Origin: Symbiodinium natans
Taxonomy: Eukaryota; Sar; Dinophyceae; Suessiales; Symbiodiniaceae
Reading direction: 5' to 3'
NCBI GenBank assembly: GCA_905221605.1
Contig: CAJNDS010002367.1
Span: 237,501-301,500, forward strand
Length of the DNA stretch: 64,000 nucleotides
Position 1 is the first letter of the stretch. The number at the start of each line of letters is the position of its first letter. This document shows, piece after piece, positions 19,149 through 28,309 of this stretch. Under the pieces are notes generated by a model. That model saw nothing but the letters and a program-made list of their open reading frames with translations. It made no database searches and was not told the DNA's origin. The translations under genes and the position numbers were made by a program.

Positions 19149-19252
19149 GAAAGGCAAGTTCCCCTACTACGGCCTCAAAGCGCCTTTACGTCGGCAGCTG
19201 GCTGGGGAGGTCATCGGATCGTGGATGCTTTGGCTGCATAGAGAGGCGCGAT
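19149..19252 (+). CDS. AlkD-type DNA alkylation repair protein, exon 2
   Basis: The frame reads KGKFPYYGLKAPLRRQLAGE, the diagnostic AlkD segment (F-P-F-L-G-(I/V)-K-(A/S)-P-x-R-R). It is open to a TGA at 19252. A donor probably lies before that, for example GAG|GTCATC at 19209 or further on. Acceptor candidates are ATCAG at 19148 or AGAG at about 19127; both fit the phase left by exon 1. Confidence 0.65.
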
Positions 19253-19474
19253 GAGGTCTGCAAGTCTGCAAGCAGCCCATCCTCTGCACACGCCCTGAAA
19301 AGCCGCATGTGCCAAGAACCCAGAATCTAAACCCATTGTCCAAGGAAGCATGCCCACGGCCAGCAGGAAATCGACAAGGTTGCCGATACGGGAAGTTTTA
19401 CGGCCACAGAAGTAATCTAATGCCCACGGTGCCATGGACTGTCATATCATGCCCGACGTGGTTTCGTCCCCTAA

Positions 19475-19525
19475 ACCCTAAGCCCCAAACCCTAAACCCT
19501 CAACCCTAAACCCTAAACCCTAGAC
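19475..19525. repeat. CCCTAAA tract (AlkD intron 2)
   Basis: Six or seven units, partly CCCCAAA and CCCTCAA. Confidence 0.9.
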
Positions 19526-19622
19526 TGCGGTCTTGTTGCCTTGCGCCTCTTGCAAGCTTCCAGTTGCCTTGCCAGGGCGTGGCACGGCAGCTTTTGAGTG
19601 CCCTCTACTCCTGCAGCTTGAT

Positions 19623-19812
19623 TGTTTTAGGGGTTTTGGGGTTTTGGGGGGTCGGCCATTTTGGGGTAAGGGTTTTTTTTTTTTTTTTAAGGATTTTAGG
19701 GTAAGGCTTTTTTTTTAGGATTTTAGGGTAAAGGTTTTTTTTAGGATTTGGGGTAAGGGTTTTTTTTTGGGATTTAGGAAATTTAGGGCTGCAAAAGGGT
19801 TTAGGGTTTAGC
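19623..19812. repeat. T/G-rich degenerate repeat
   Basis: Repeated GGATTTTAGGGTAAGG(T)n units of about 30 bp, each with a T8-T15 run, ending at GCAAAAGGGTTTAGGG. It looks like a decayed TTTAGGG derivative. Intronic to AlkD. Confidence 0.8.
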
Positions 19813-19940
19813 GTTTCGTGTCAGATAATGCCTGGGCCAAAATGATTGTCCTGAACAGAACTGGCTGCTACCAGTACTCAGTAAAACCCCCAACCCATCA
19901 AAATCTAAACCCGTAAGCCGTAAACCAACAAAGAAAGACC

Positions 19941-20039
19941 ACTGGAGGTGAGGAGCGCGAGCTGCACTACGTGGGCGCCGAAGTTTGTTCGGGACTCCTG
20001 CGAAAGGGTCTGGTCGGACGTGATTTTCTGCCAGAGGCT
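19941..20039 (+). CDS. AlkD-type DNA alkylation repair protein, exon 3
   Basis: The frame reads GEERELHYVGAEVCSGLLRK, then RDFLPEA. It corresponds to the AlkD segment W-x-x-(P)-E-R-E-(F/Y)-x-Y-x-A, a conserved acidic/aromatic helix. It ends at GCT|GTGAGC in phase 0, which matches the phase 0 start of exon 4. The 5' border is uncertain because no strong pyrimidine tract precedes it. Confidence 0.65.
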
Positions 20040-20145
20040 GTGAGCAATTGGCAAGAATGTAGCGTTTGAAGCCTACCTCGCCCCAGACCCTGCATTCGTT
20101 TAGGAGTTAGGGGCTTTGGTTTCAGGGTTTCAAGTTTGGTCTTAG

Positions 20146-20559
20146 TTGACCTCCGAGGTTGTGAAGCATGGCGTCACGACGAAGAGCTGGTGGGACACGG
20201 TGGACATTTTTGCTGCCTCCTCCATGTCGCCCTATCTGCTGGCATGCGGCGGTGGCTCGCCAAGCCCCGAACTTCTGCAAGAGATGGACAAGTGGGCGGT
20301 GTCAAGCAATCTTTGGCTTCGCAGAACAGCCATACTGTGCCAGTTGAAACTGAAAGGGCAGACAGACTTGAGGCGGCTTGAGAGCTACATCGTTAGCAAT
20401 GCGTCTGACAAGGATTTCTTCGTGCGGAAGGCAATTGGCTGGGCCCTCCGCGAGTACGCGAAGCATGACCCCAAATGGGTCAGGCAGTTTCTTACGCGGC
20501 ACAAGAGCCAGTTGTCAGCTTTGTCCGTGCGTGAGGCAAGCCTGCACCTGAGTAAGTGA
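20146..20559 (+). CDS. AlkD-type DNA alkylation repair protein, exon 4 (C-terminal)
   Basis: Opened by a TCTTAG acceptor. The frame carries the most conserved AlkD motifs in order: HGVTTKSWWDTVD near its start, WAVSSNLWLRRTAILCQL, then DFFVRKAIGWALREYAKHDP, and LSALSVREASLHL. It stops at 20557-20559. The WW-x-x-VD and RKAIGWALRE motifs include the DNA- and lesion-contacting residues of the family. This is a complete C-terminal half with family-typical length, so the gene appears intact rather than a pseudogene. Confidence 0.9.
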   Translation: MTSEVVKHGVTTKSWWDTVDIFAASSMSPYLLACGGGSPSPELLQEMDKWAVSSNLWLRRTAILCQLKLKGQTDLRRLESYIVSNASDKDFFVRKAIGWALREYAKHDPKWVRQFLTRHKSQLSALSVREASLHLSK

Positions 20560-20569
20560 CCAGGATGAT

Positions 20570-21700
20570 GCAGGCGTCGCGCCTTTCCCTTCGTTTTGGA
20601 CCTTATGTTCCGTCATAGTTTCTAGCTGAGCAATTCAGTCTGCCCTTCATCTGGAGACAGGGTTTAAAACAACATGCGGCCATCGCAGCAGCCTTTGTGT
20701 GAAAGACATGAAGGAAGATAGGACCTTGGCTGTCGATGCCTCGTGCTTCAGTGCTTGAGCGGTTTGACAAAAAGTCGGGTGGTGCGCCTCAGAAAGCACC
20801 TCCCAGATCCTCCCAGCCTGTTCCAAGCCATTCCGTGATCATGGTGATCAAACATCTGACGTCACATGGCATACTGCGCCCCCTAGTGATGTACGGCCAG
20901 CACAGGTTTTCATGCACGCTTTCGTTCAGCCTACGGGCTTGGGCTCGAGACGTGTTTGCGTGGAAGGTATTGCTTGAGGTCCCTCCTTGCCGATATATAC
21001 AAAGAACGGAGGAGAATCAGATGCGGCCCGAGCCAGGTTGCCTCCGAGCTTCGTGACTTGCGACTCCAAGCTGTTCTCAAGGCGGGGGGGGGGGGGGTTG
21101 GGTTGAACTTCAGGGAATGGGAAGTCCATGGGGACATGGAGAGATCATCAATTTGAAATACCCTACTCGGGTTGAGGGCTCATGGGCGAGTGTCGGATTG
21201 CGACGACCTGCGTCGTGACGAGTTGCGAATTGTCTGCCCGGCAGATGTGGGCTTGGAAATGCTGTCGGTTCTGAGACGTAACATCTTATCCGTGTTAGTT
21301 CAAAGCAGACTGGGCTCACAGTACGTGTTGCAGTCGTCGAGAGAGAAGAGCAGCGCATTTTCTGCACAACGTTGCGCGCTGGGCTTGCACCTGCTTCGCT
21401 TGTCCAGCACATTCCACCCACGAAGAGGCAGCTGTTGTCCTCGGCAGCTGTTTCCTCAGTGGGAAAGTATATCTCACGATCACGTGAAGAACATGACCAG
21501 CAACGGCAGCTTCCACCCGTTTTCAGAGTATTTCAGCAGCACCATGCTTAGTTACACAGTTCACTGCCCTATGGTTCAGGAACCCGACCTGCTACCATTG
21601 CAGCTGTAGCAACTGATGCGTTCGAGTTCTGAGCGCCCGGATGAACTCCCCCCGGTTCGACGAGAGCACCCGATTTCTTCAGGCACGGTCAGGGAAGCCG
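20570..21700. other. No supported gene between AlkD and the dynein-stalk region
   Basis: A 145-codon plus frame at 21172-21609 starts at a non-ATG codon and shows no family motif. A G13 run lies at about 21086. Nothing is named here. Confidence 0.4.
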
Positions 21701-21712
21701 GAGGAACTGCTA

Positions 21713-22296
21713 ACCCTAAACCCTAAACCCTAAAAACCCTAAACCCTAAACCCTAAACTCTACCTTCATTACCCTCAGGGGTAATTGGGAGGCTGCCAGC
21801 CTGGCCTTCCGGGCGTATGACCTTTGAAGCGTTTGGGGTGGTCGAATTTAATTTTGGAGGGGCCCGCGCCTGAGATCTATGGTTGAGTAGTTAGACCCAT
21901 GAACCCTGAGATGATTCGTTGATCGGGACCCTAAACCCTAAACCGTAAACCCTAAACCCCAAACCCTAAACCCTAAACCCTAAGAAATAAGAAAACAGTT
22001 CAGGGGGGAAGTCTCTGCACGACAGACGTCCCAGTGGTTGGTAGAGAGGCTTTCTGACTCTTAGGCCCAAGCAACCTATCCAATCCCGACATTGTATCAC
22101 AAAGTCCCTGCATTCCCTTAGAAGCCCCATTATAAATCCAGAACCTACCTTCCTAACCCTAAACCCTGAACCCTAAACCGTAAACCCTAAACCCTAAACC
22201 CTAAACCCTAAACCCTAAACCCTAAACCCTAAACCCTAAACCCTAAACCCTAAACCCTAAACCCTAAACCCTAAACCCTAAACCCTAAACCCTGCG
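21713..22296. repeat. Three CCCTAAA tracts
   Basis: 21713-21760, 21928-21985 and 22152-22296; the last has about 20 near-perfect units. All run CCCTAAA on the plus strand. Confidence 0.95.
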
Positions 22297-22575
22297 AAGT
22301 CAGAAGGCCCTCCAAGTAGGACCTTCGAGCTGCGACTCGGGGAGCTGACTTGGATGTCATTCGGTCCAAGGAGCACTGCTTGCAAAAGCAAGAAGCGAAA
22401 ACAGCACCAGGGTATAGTGCTAATGTAGGCACTGGTACATTTTGTGCAGCTTTTGAGTATATAGGGGTTGGGGGTTAGAGCGAACGGCACATTCAGTGAG
22501 ATGCTCGAGACCCTAGTTGCGGCCCTCCCACCCACCCGCCACCATCACCCCATCGGGCCCATCGCGCGAAGCGCA

Positions 22576-22761
22576 ATGGGGCCTCCACTGGAAAAGCAGC
22601 TTGAGATCAAAGAGAAGGAGCCTTCTTCTGCGCAACCGTGCGACTGGAGCAACTTTTTGGATGCAAGTCGGCTGCTCCTCGTAGTCAGCTTCCGGTCTGC
22701 TTGTCACCGTAATTGCTGTCGCGACCTGACGGTTTCTGAAGCAGCATTCTGCCTCCAGTAG
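22576..22761 (+). CDS. Possible exon upstream of the dynein-stalk exons
   Basis: An ATG opens MGPPLEKQLEIKEKEPSSAQ, then DWSNFLDASRLLLVVSF. It is protein-like, with no named domain. It may begin the gene that includes the coiled coil at 22787. Confidence 0.35.
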   Translation: MGPPLEKQLEIKEKEPSSAQPCDWSNFLDASRLLLVVSFRSACHRNCCRDLTVSEAAFCLQ

Positions 22762-22786
22762 TTCCCATTTCCCCTTGGCATTCCAG

Positions 22787-22887
22787 CGGCGTCTTTGCAA
22801 GGAGATCAGGGCTCTACGGGAGGAGCTGGGCAGCTTGCATTCTCGGATGCTGTGCGCAGCATGCCTAGGCGAATGCTCAGCTTAGCA
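22787..22887 (+). CDS. Coiled-coil exon, possibly dynein-stalk coil 1
   Basis: After a GGCATTCCAG acceptor the frame gives RRLCKEIRALREELGSLHSR, a heptad pattern, ending at TGA. It lies before the exon at 23227 that carries the end of stalk coil 1, so it may belong to that coil. Not diagnostic on its own. Confidence 0.35.
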
Positions 22888-23127
22888 ACATCTGCCGATG
22901 CCACCATGCAGCATGCAGCAGCGTGCTGTCATCACAGGGTGCACCGTAGGTGTCTCCCTTGCTCCTGAACAGAGATCTCAATTACTCTTGGTCATCCCAC
23001 ATATCATATCAGCTACTCACACGACCTGCTCCACGACAGGCAAGGTGACAAAAGCGAACTGAACTCGTGAAGCTTCTGCATGTGTCCCTGTCTGGCTTAG
23101 CAGCGCAGTTGATAGTTCCACAACAAT

Positions 23128-23222
23128 GTGGGGGGTTTCCGAAAATAGGGGTACCTTTTTTTGGGGGTCTCTTTAAGGGGTATAAAAGGGGTACACCCTA
23201 AACCCAACACCCTAAACCCTAC
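23128..23222. mobile_element. Family F left half fused to a CCCTAAA stub
   Basis: GGGGGTTTCCGAAAATAGGG then GGTACC and CTTTAAGGGG. The right terminus is missing; the sequence passes into ACACCCTAAACCC units that abut the next exon's acceptor. Confidence 0.7.
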
Positions 23223-23226
23223 CTAG

Positions 23227-23348
23227 TTCCACAAGAATGTAAACGAATCCGAAAAACGGATCGCGAGGAGCTGGAAGCCGAACTCTCGAGCCGGGCACTG
23301 CCTCCCCTAGAGAAGTCAGCAACGGCCCTCGAAGCGTTGGACGCCTGG
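23227..23348 (+). CDS. Dynein heavy-chain stalk (MT domain), coil 1 exon
   Basis: Opened by an acceptor made of telomere-like sequence (CCCTAAACCCTACCTAG). The frame reads PQECKRIRKTDREELEAELS, then ALPPLEKSATALEALDAW. The ALPxLExxxxALEAL segment is the signature of the distal part of dynein stalk coil 1 (A-x-P-x-L-x-x-A-x-x-A-L-x-x-L). The normal next motif, a D-(I/M)-x-E-(I/L)-(R/K) turn into the microtubule-binding tip, is found at 23649. A stop at 23355 shows an exon end lies at about 23348; the donor is not canonical. Confidence 0.6.
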
Positions 23349-23364
23349 AATTCTTAGGGAGCCA

Positions 23365-23470
23365 CTGTCAAAAGGGGGCCTTAATAATTAGAATAGTGTT
23401 TTGGGGGGGTCATTAAAGTATATTTATCAGTATATTTATGTAGGGACCCTAGGGAATATTATGAGTATGT
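23365..23470. mobile_element. Probable miniature element between stalk exons
   Basis: AAAGGGGGCCTTAATAATTA on the left, TAGGGACCCTAGGGAATATTA on the right, with GGGGGGTCATTAAAG and AT repeats inside. Imperfect termini. Confidence 0.4.
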
Positions 23471-23648
23471 GCTTGCCCCTGTATCACTCTTGGATGCATT
23501 TCGACGTATTGATTCTTCTGTTCTGACTCAGTTCCCTGATGGGTGGTTCGTCCAGCTACAATTCCAGACGTGCAAAGTGGCAAGGTTGCTCAGCTCCCGA
23601 AGGAAAACCAAACACGCTCTAAACCTTGAACAAGCCTCCCGCACTCAG

Positions 23649-23698
23649 GATATGAGGGACATGGCCGAGCTCAGGGCAACAAAAAAGATTGAGGATGG
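23649..23698 (+). CDS. Dynein stalk, coil 1 / tip junction exon
   Basis: After CGCACTCAG the frame gives DMRDMAELRATKKIEDG, equivalent to D-I-x-E-(I/L)-(K/R)-x-x-K-x-P that leads into the dynein microtubule-binding tip. It ends at GG|GTCTGC. It is very short and is called because it stands in the right order between the neighbouring stalk exons. Confidence 0.45.
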
Positions 23699-24217
23699 GT
23701 CTGCCTCTTCGTAGTGGAGTGGTAAACTTTGGCCTCAGTGCCTTGTAGGCTGGTTGACATGTGAACATATGTGAACCATGGCGGCGGAACTGCGTGATTA
23801 CACGGCCTGTGTGGGGCACGGAAAGCGGCCCCTAATCCACTCGATGTAATGTGCAAAGTGGGGCATCAGGGATCTCTGGTCGGCTCCCCCGGGACTTCTG
23901 CATATTATCCTTGCTCTTGCTTGCTTTCCTCCAATCGCCGCTCGACTTGCTGTGGCGTGATAGGCGTTGCCGCTAGCTTGGCTGGTCGCACCAATACTAG
24001 AACCTCTCCCTTCCTAAACCCCTACATAAATCCTATCAAACCATACAGCCTAAACCATAAGCTCGCGCCCTGATGGCTTGGAGTAGCAGCCTGCCCCACT
24101 TGAATGTCCGGGAGAGCGAATTCATTTGATGCATGTGCCCCGCCTGCCCACTTGCTCGTCCGGATACTTGCCTTACGGGCCACGCACAGCAAGCCCCAAC
24201 ACATGGGGCAAGTTTCC

Positions 24218-24285
24218 GTAAACCCTAAACCCTAAACCCTAAACCCTAAACCCTAAACCCTAAACCCTAAACCCTAAACCCTCAA
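24218..24285. repeat. CCCTAAA tract abutting a splice acceptor
   Basis: Ten units, followed at once by CTCAACCGCAG and the next dynein-stalk exon. Confidence 0.95.
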
Positions 24286-24291
24286 CCGCAG

Positions 24292-24350
24292 CACAGGAGC
24301 CGCTCCAGAAAATCATGGCCACCATCGTGTTCGTCGTATACAACATCGAG
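24292..24350 (+). CDS. Dynein stalk, microtubule-binding tip exon
   Basis: The frame QEPLQKIMATIVFVVYNIE corresponds to the P-P-x-x-V-x-x-V-(M/L)-x-x-V helix of the dynein microtubule-binding domain. It is bounded by CCGCAG (24291) and GAG|GTTGCG (24351). The acceptor's pyrimidine tract is the telomere-like repeat itself. Confidence 0.5.
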
Positions 24351-24376
24351 GTTGCGGATTCCTCAAGTCCTATATA

Positions 24377-24420
24377 AGGTTTAGGGTTTAGGGCTTAGGG
24401 TTTAGGGTTTAGGGTTCAGG
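24377..24420. repeat. TTTAGGG tract
   Basis: Six units, opposite in orientation to the tract at 24218, and placed shortly after the tip exon. Confidence 0.9.
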
Positions 24421-24564
24421 GTAAAGCGTACCTTCTGGGCACTTTGTGAAAATTTGCAGCGAGGAGAACGAAGCGCTTTGACCTAAACCCGAAGCCCCTG
24501 GCACCTAAACCCGAAGCCCCTGGCAACTTCCACGTAGGGCACGCTTCATCTATAAGCTCAACTT

Positions 24565-24627
24565 GGAATGTTTCCCCCTTCAATTAACAGTCGTTAATAG
24601 GGCTTGTAGTACCCGGAGGAACATCCC
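24565..24627. mobile_element. TIR element, family B, internally deleted
   Basis: GGAATGTTTCCCCCTTCAAT ... GGAGGAACATCCC; 63 bp against 95-99 bp in full copies. Confidence 0.7.
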
Positions 24628-24727
24628 AAGGCTCAACGACCGTGAGATGTCAGGTAAAGTCTGAGGGCGATTGGAGAGGCAAAGTCTCGCATAGCCTGGT
24701 CCCACGGCAAGGAACAGGGGCATTCCG

Positions 24728-24760
24728 GGGTTTAGGGTTTAGGGTTGAGGGTTGAGGGCT
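24728..24760. repeat. TTTAGGG tract
   Basis: Four units (two are TTGAGGG) directly abutting the family B element at 24761. Confidence 0.85.
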
Positions 24761-24859
24761 GGGACGTTCCCCCTTGTACGAACAGTCTTTAATAGGGATC
24801 ATAATCGGGGGCCACGAGAATCCCTTGTCAGGACTGTTTAGTATAAGGGGGAACATCCC
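24761..24859. mobile_element. TIR element, family B
   Basis: GGGACGTTCCCCCTTGTACG ... GTATAAGGGGGAACATCCC, flanked on both sides by TTTAGGG-type sequence, so it likely inserted into a telomere-like tract. Confidence 0.9.
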
Positions 24860-24982
24860 AAGTTTAGGGTTTCATTACAGGGCGCATTCGTGTGTACCCG
24901 CACCTTTGTTTCTGAAGTCACGGCGCGCGCACCCTCCTAGATTCGGTTGCGAAGCTCGTGCACCATGTGATGCGTTGTCTAA

Positions 24983-25372
24983 AGGGTTCAGGGTTTTAGG
25001 GTTTGGGTTTTGGGGTTTAGGGTTTAGGGTTTAGGGGTGCTGTTTCACAGGAGCCCTGAAGCAAGAAGGGGTGCTGTTTCTTAGTTTTCAGAAAGAGCCG
25101 TCTTCGCGAGTCAGAATGCCTCGGGCGGTGAAGGTCTCGCCACTGTAGGAGCAGAGAGGCTGAGACTTTTCGAGTGTCCTAAACCCTAAACCCTAACTAA
25201 ACCCTAAACCCTAAACCCTAAACCCTAAACCCTAAACCCTAAACCAGTAGGCCCCAGCTCAAGGCAACTGTGCCGACCGGATCTGGAGCCAAATGCGTTC
25301 TCAATCTCAAGATTCGATGGGTAGGTTTTAGGGTTTAGGGTTTAGGGTTTAGGATTTAGGGTTTAGGAGCAC
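24983..25372. repeat. TTTAGGG / CCCTAAA tracts in alternating orientation
   Basis: TTTAGGG at 24983-25035, CCCTAAA at 25177-25246, TTTAGGG at 25324-25370. A short open segment between the last two (GNCADRIWSQMRSQ) could be a further dynein exon, but this is weak. Confidence 0.85.
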
Positions 25373-25467
25373 TACCTTGTTCTAGATGAGGCAATAGACA
25401 AGAGTCAGCCAGTGTGCGGACCTGTGACGGACCCGGTTGCTGATGAGCGTTCGGTGGCTTTCCGCAG

Positions 25468-25528
25468 CTCTTGCGACCTGAAAGCCCAGGTTAGGGACCT
25501 GATGGACTTCGACCGGGACGGCATCCTT
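25468..25528 (+). CDS. Dynein stalk, exon leading into coil 2
   Basis: Bounded by a CTTTCCGCAG acceptor and a CTT|GTGGCG donor. The frame gives CDLKAQVRDLMDFDRDGIL, the dynein motif F-x-x-x-L-(L/M)-x-F-D-(K/R)-D-(N/G)-I. It ends in phase 0 and joins cleanly to the phase-0 exon at 25767. Confidence 0.6.
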
Positions 25529-25637
25529 GTGGCGGGCTCTGCTCAGGAGGGGCGTGTTTCAAAATGCGTTAAATGGACTGCGGGGATCGCTTTTCGGGTT
25601 GCAGGAGCTGCTATTCGTCACCAGCATGTTATGTGAA

Positions 25638-25750
25638 CCTAAACCCTAAAACCTAAAACCTTGAACTTCAAAACCCAAACACCCTAAAACCCTAAAACCC
25701 CAAAACCCCAAAACCCTAAAAACCCCCAAAACCCTAAACCCCCAACCATC
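25638..25750. repeat. CCCTAAAA/CCCCAAAA tract
   Basis: Degenerate telomere-like units with an extra A. It lies 20 bases before the TTCCAG acceptor of the next stalk exon. Confidence 0.9.
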
Positions 25751-25766
25751 GAACAGAAACTTCCAG

Positions 25767-25858
25767 GTGGAGCGGCTCGAGGAGCACTGCGCCGACCAGG
25801 AGCTCAGCATCGAGGCGATGGAGAAGCTCCCCGGCCTTCTAAAACGCTGGCTCTCTTC
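25767..25858 (+). CDS. Dynein stalk, exon before coil 2
   Basis: Starts after ACTTCCAG. The frame VERLEEHCADQELSIEAMEK matches the dynein spacer (V-x-x-(L/I)-x-x-Y/H...D-x-x-(F/L)-x-x-E-x-(V/M)-x-K) between the FDRDGI motif and coil 2. The exon can end at TCTTC|GTCGGG, exactly where a family A TIR element begins. Confidence 0.5.
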
Positions 25859-25980
25859 GTCGGGAATGAGGGAATCAGGGCCCTATATAAGCCCTTAAAG
25901 GGTATATGTATATGTATATTGTATATATATATATCTATATATATATATATAAGGCCCTCATTCCCTTATTGGCTGGGCAG
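25859..25980. mobile_element. TIR element, family A, filling a dynein intron
   Basis: Left GTCGGGAATGAGGGAATCAG; right CCCTCATTCCCTTATTGGC, then TGGGCAG. The middle is (TA)n. The element's left edge coincides with a GT donor and its right flank with a CAG acceptor. Confidence 0.75.
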
Positions 25981-26353
25981 CACTGACAGCTCTAAAGTTC
26001 TGGCGGGTGCGTGAGCACTCACACCTGTAGAGGCGGGCATGGCATGTGCACGTCACAACGGGCGCATGTCGGCCTGCGTGAAGCTGCTTCTTGCAAGAAC
26101 CCAACCTTATCGTTAAGTTTCTTCGTTATGTGTTTTGCAGATCACCCCAGCATCCCCGGCTGTTGGCATGCAAAACCTTGTCGCTATCTGCTTTTCCTGT
26201 CGGTTTACATGCAGGGAATCGACGGTTTGGTGCTATTCAGATTCGGTCTTCTACCCCCACATAGGTTTTCAACCCTAGCCCATGTTGCCATGCATCAAGG
26301 GGCATGCAGCTAGAGGTTTCCTGCCTTGCTGTACCTTGTAGCCCGAATGCTGA

Positions 26354-26499
26354 GGTTCAAAGGCCCCAGGATCGCGAAGGCCCTCACGGCCTGGATCTGG
26401 GCGATGCGCGACTATGCAGAGTGCGCAAAGGACATCAAGCCGAGGATGGACAAGCTGCGCAAGCTCGAAAAGGAGTTCCAGGAGCTACATAAGGAAAAG
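26354..26499 (+). CDS. Dynein heavy-chain stalk, coil 2 exon
   Basis: The frame reads RFKGPRIAKALTAWIWAMRD then YAECAKDIKPRMDKL and a Lys/Glu coiled coil. A-x-x-L-x-x-W-(V/I)-x-A-M-x-x-Y...(V/I)-x-P-(K/R) is the hallmark of the proximal end of dynein stalk coil 2. It is open to a stop at 26548-26550, with a GAAAAG|GTGGAA donor candidate at 26500. No AAA5/AAA6 exon is recognised downstream, and no AAA4 or earlier exon upstream as far as the AlkD gene. The locus may hold only the stalk, or the motor exons are missing or too diverged to see. Confidence 0.65.
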
Positions 26500-26814
26500 G
26501 TGGAAAAAGACATGCATGAGAAGATGGAGAAGGACAAGTCTAAGCCGTGACCGGCCGACGTCTGAAGACTCTGTGCATGATGCTGCAAGTCTCACTGAAA
26601 ACCTCTTGGGCAGCTCGAAGGAAGAAGGTTCATGATGCTCTAGAGACTGAGCTGCAGAGACTGTAGCTGTAGTGTATCGGGAGGCACGCCTCGACGATTT
26701 GTACTTGGCTTGTAGCTTCTGGCTGAAGTCCAGCCGGAATCACTGCCCGGATGTTCAGGCCGGCACGCTAGCAAGATTTCAAAAAAGTGGCGTTGGTTCA
26801 TCGGGCTACAGGCA

Positions 26815-26850
26815 CCCTAAACCCTAAATCCTAAACCCTAAACCCTAAGG
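26815..26850. repeat. CCCTAAA tract
   Basis: Five units. Confidence 0.9.
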
Positions 26851-26954
26851 TAGGTGCATCCTTGTGCACCGACGTCTTCTCTCTCAAAAAAAACGCTGAC
26901 AGGATGGCGTGGAGGCAGTGAGCCAAGCTCCGCAGCTTCTCCAGGACACTTAAT

Positions 26955-27075
26955 TGGGTTTAGGGTAGGGTTTAGGGTTTAGGGCTTAGGGCTTAGGGCT
27001 TAGGGCTTAGGGCTTAGGGTTAGGGTTTAGGGTTTAGGGTTTAGGGTTTAGGGTTTAGGGTTTAGGGTTTGGGTA
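26955..27075. repeat. TTTAGGG / CTTAGGG tract
   Basis: About sixteen units, with a run of CTTAGGG variants at the start. Confidence 0.95.
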
Positions 27076-27136
27076 AGCATGCATGAGGTCGTGCCTCATT
27101 GGTAACATGTGCGTGTTTTTTGTGGACGCCCTCTAG

Positions 27137-27208
27137 AAGACCTTCAGGGCGGTGTTTCAGATTCTGGCTCGTTTTCTGCTGGCAGTCATCAAGTCCGGTT
27201 TCAAAAGG
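27137..27208 (+). CDS. Possible first exon of the formin gene
   Basis: Bounded by CCCTCTAG and AAAAGG|GTAAGC. Exactly 24 codons, KTFRAVFQILARFLLAVIKS and GFKR, an amphipathic helix. Assignment to the formin gene rests only on strand and proximity. Confidence 0.4.
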
Positions 27209-27213
27209 GTAAG

Positions 27214-27303
27214 CCACTATTTCCCAAAATAGGGGGACCCCGATTAGACCGCAAATGTCATAGAATCCCTTTAAAGGGACCCCCCCAAAAGGGTACCCCG
27301 ATG
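27214..27303. mobile_element. TIR element, family F
   Basis: TATTTCCCAAAATAGGGGGA ... AAAAGGGTACCCCGATG, central CCCTTTAAAGGG. It starts 5 bases after the donor of the exon at 27137. Confidence 0.75.
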
Positions 27304-27390
27304 TTTGCCAGTCTAGATTTCATGCTGCCCGGCGCACCGAGCTGGATGAGCTTTCTGGTCTTTTTTGCCCCGGTTCCCCGTGCCTTTGAT

Positions 27391-27480
27391 CCACTCCAGG
27401 AAGGCGCTGAGGCGTTCGCGGAAACCGTTGCATCGATCCCAGAAGCCGTCCAGGCCGCCGCCCCTCCTTGCTTTTCATGA
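27391..27480 (+). CDS. Possible exon, amphipathic
   Basis: After CACTCCAG the frame gives EGAEAFAETVASIPEAVQAA. Similar amphipathic style to 28190 and to the module at 13.4-13.9 kb. Confidence 0.3.
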   Translation, partial: PLQEGAEAFAETVASIPEAVQAAAPPCFS

Positions 27481-27659
27481 TGATGAGGGGAACATAGGGA
27501 AACCCTTTGCCTAAACCCCTAACTTATAAAACCCTAAAGGGCCTAAACCCTTATATAAGCCCTCAAACCCTTCAACCCTTGAACTTGGCCCTAAACCTGC
27601 CCCTCATCCCAGTACATTCTACTTCAAGCCAAAGCTTTTTGTATTTATCACACAGGTGG

Positions 27660-27962
27660 AAAGGAGCACCAGAAACGCGAACCTCGGCAATCCAAGCGTG
27701 GCTTAAGGGAGCAGAAAATTTTCGAGAAGCGCACCAGAAATTGCAGAAACAGCAACGGAAAAGCTAGAACAAGAAATACAGGGTCAGAATAAATAGCACC
27801 AGAAATTGCCCGACAGGAGCACCACAAAGTCGCACCAGAAAGAGCACCAACAGGAGCAAACAAAATCGCACCAGAAAGAGCATAAGCAGGAGCGGGAAAC
27901 AAACGTAGCACCGGAAGCAGCAGCAACAGCACGAAAAGTAGAAAAGCGCAAACAGAAGCAGT
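27660..27962. repeat. Decayed GCACCAGAAA-type repeat
   Basis: GCACCAGAAA, GAGCACCAACAGGAGCAAAC and related units recur about every 25-30 bp. Minus frames across it read as Leu/Cys/Phe runs and are artefacts. One plus segment (AIQAWLKGAENFREAHQKLQ) could be an exon that seeded the repeat. Confidence 0.6.
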
Positions 27963-28189
27963 AATAGTATAACACCAAACATAGAATGCATTTGCCTATC
28001 ATCAAGACCGCAAAGCACATGTTGGTGAGGTGAAGCTGGGAGTAAACAGCACACAATGTAGATACCAAACGTGTGTAGGGTGCGGGATATCGCAACACAT
28101 AGATGTTCCCTGAACCACCTCTCCAAGTCCTCCGTTGCAAGCTGCTAAAGCCGGGACCCCAACTCCCCGAGTCTGGTGCGGCCACCGAC

Positions 28190-28309
28190 TTGTTTTGAGG
28201 TCGGCGCCCGCCGTGTCCAGGAAGGCCTTGCTGCCGTGGCGCGGAGCGTTTCGCGGTCCTTCTCGGCGGGGCCCTCCTACGCCCAGCGCCACCGGGACAA
28301 GGTCTGCAG
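28190..28309 (+). CDS. Possible formin-gene exon, amphipathic helix
   Basis: The frame gives RRVQEGLAAVARSVSRSFSA then PSYAQRHRDK, ending at GACAAG|GTCTGC. VQEGLAAVA resembles the VQKGLEVAK module at 13.7 kb. Confidence 0.4.
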
